Origin: Fibrobacter succinogenes
Lineage (GTDB): Bacteria; Fibrobacterota; Fibrobacteria; Fibrobacterales; Fibrobacteraceae
Reading direction: 5' to 3'
DNA length: 64,000 bases
Assembly: GCA_902776765.1 (NCBI GenBank)
Contig: CACYRP010000029.1
Coordinates: 20,562-84,561 of the forward strand
Position numbers and translations under genes: made by a program. Below the pieces are notes generated by a model. That model was not told the origin of the DNA. It saw only the letters and a list, made by a program, of their open reading frames with translations, and ran no database searches. Positions 63,203 to 64,000 of this stretch are shown one piece after another. How positions within the stretch are numbered: position 1 is the stretch's first letter; every line of letters starts with the position of its first letter.

Positions 63203-64000
<798 letters not shown>

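Overview
The window looks like a chromosomal segment of a Fibrobacter (Fibrobacteres) genome. The lineage markers are seen directly: two very large secreted proteins with a fibro-slime domain (27426-31082 and 31380-35288), a lipoprotein with the Fibrobacter succinogenes major paralogous domain (19595-20230), and many secreted or outer-membrane proteins of a cellulose-adhering, Gram-negative-type cell. Assignment to genus is inference from these families. Housekeeping genes present are metE, dnaN, a frameshifted RNase G gene, pta, a 6-phosphofructokinase gene, murJ, apt and, cut by the right edge, ahcY.

Layout. 1-2780: four-gene cluster of lineage-specific membrane proteins, two of which carry four copies of one repeat, flanked by two paralogous small proteins. 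2789-9340: a minus-strand operon (radical SAM enzyme, pyridoxal-kinase-like kinase, NCS1 permease), then metE and a divergent LysR regulator. A near-identical 42-bp promoter block occurs upstream of metE and upstream of the permease, so the LysR protein probably controls both. 9345-19500: AT-rich defence island. It holds a type I modification-specificity pair (HsdM, HsdS) whose HsdR is reduced to an N-terminal stub, in one tight operon with a Septu-like ATPase/HNH pair and a phospholipase-D-type nuclease broken by one stop codon; then a two-gene ATPase/small-protein module behind a perfect 12-bp palindrome; then a DUF2971 gene, also broken by one stop codon.

19595-26482: marker lipoprotein, a helically phased AATTAA array, dnaN preceded by a 49-residue membrane protein, a LytM/M23 protein, two paralogous membrane proteins, and RNase G with a frameshift. 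26497-35288: barrel-like protein and the fibro-slime pair. 35531-42267: pta; pfk-47aa-TPR operon; a two-component system. 42316-46122: envelope cluster (barrel protein, TPR lipoprotein, LpoB, PEGA protein). 46254-55141: ABC-class ATPase, secreted SGNH esterase, tandem lipoproteins, MurJ, barrel protein, degenerate ImmA/IrrE-like protein, second SGNH hydrolase. 55350-60384: VWA protein, AraC regulator, cupin, Apt and small unknowns. 60533-62751: AT-rich, probably acquired KAP NTPase with a divergent orphan gene. 63203-64000: ahcY.

Intergenic DNA carries two dispersed repeat classes: short palindromes built on GTCATCC/GGATGAC, and low-complexity tracts built on ACTA/CTAACT words. I saw no rRNA, tRNA or CRISPR array. 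Best candidates for an undescribed system are the HsdMS plus ATPase/HNH plus PLD operon, the ATPase/163-residue pair at 17101-18728, and the regulon linking metE to a likely cofactor-precursor uptake operon.
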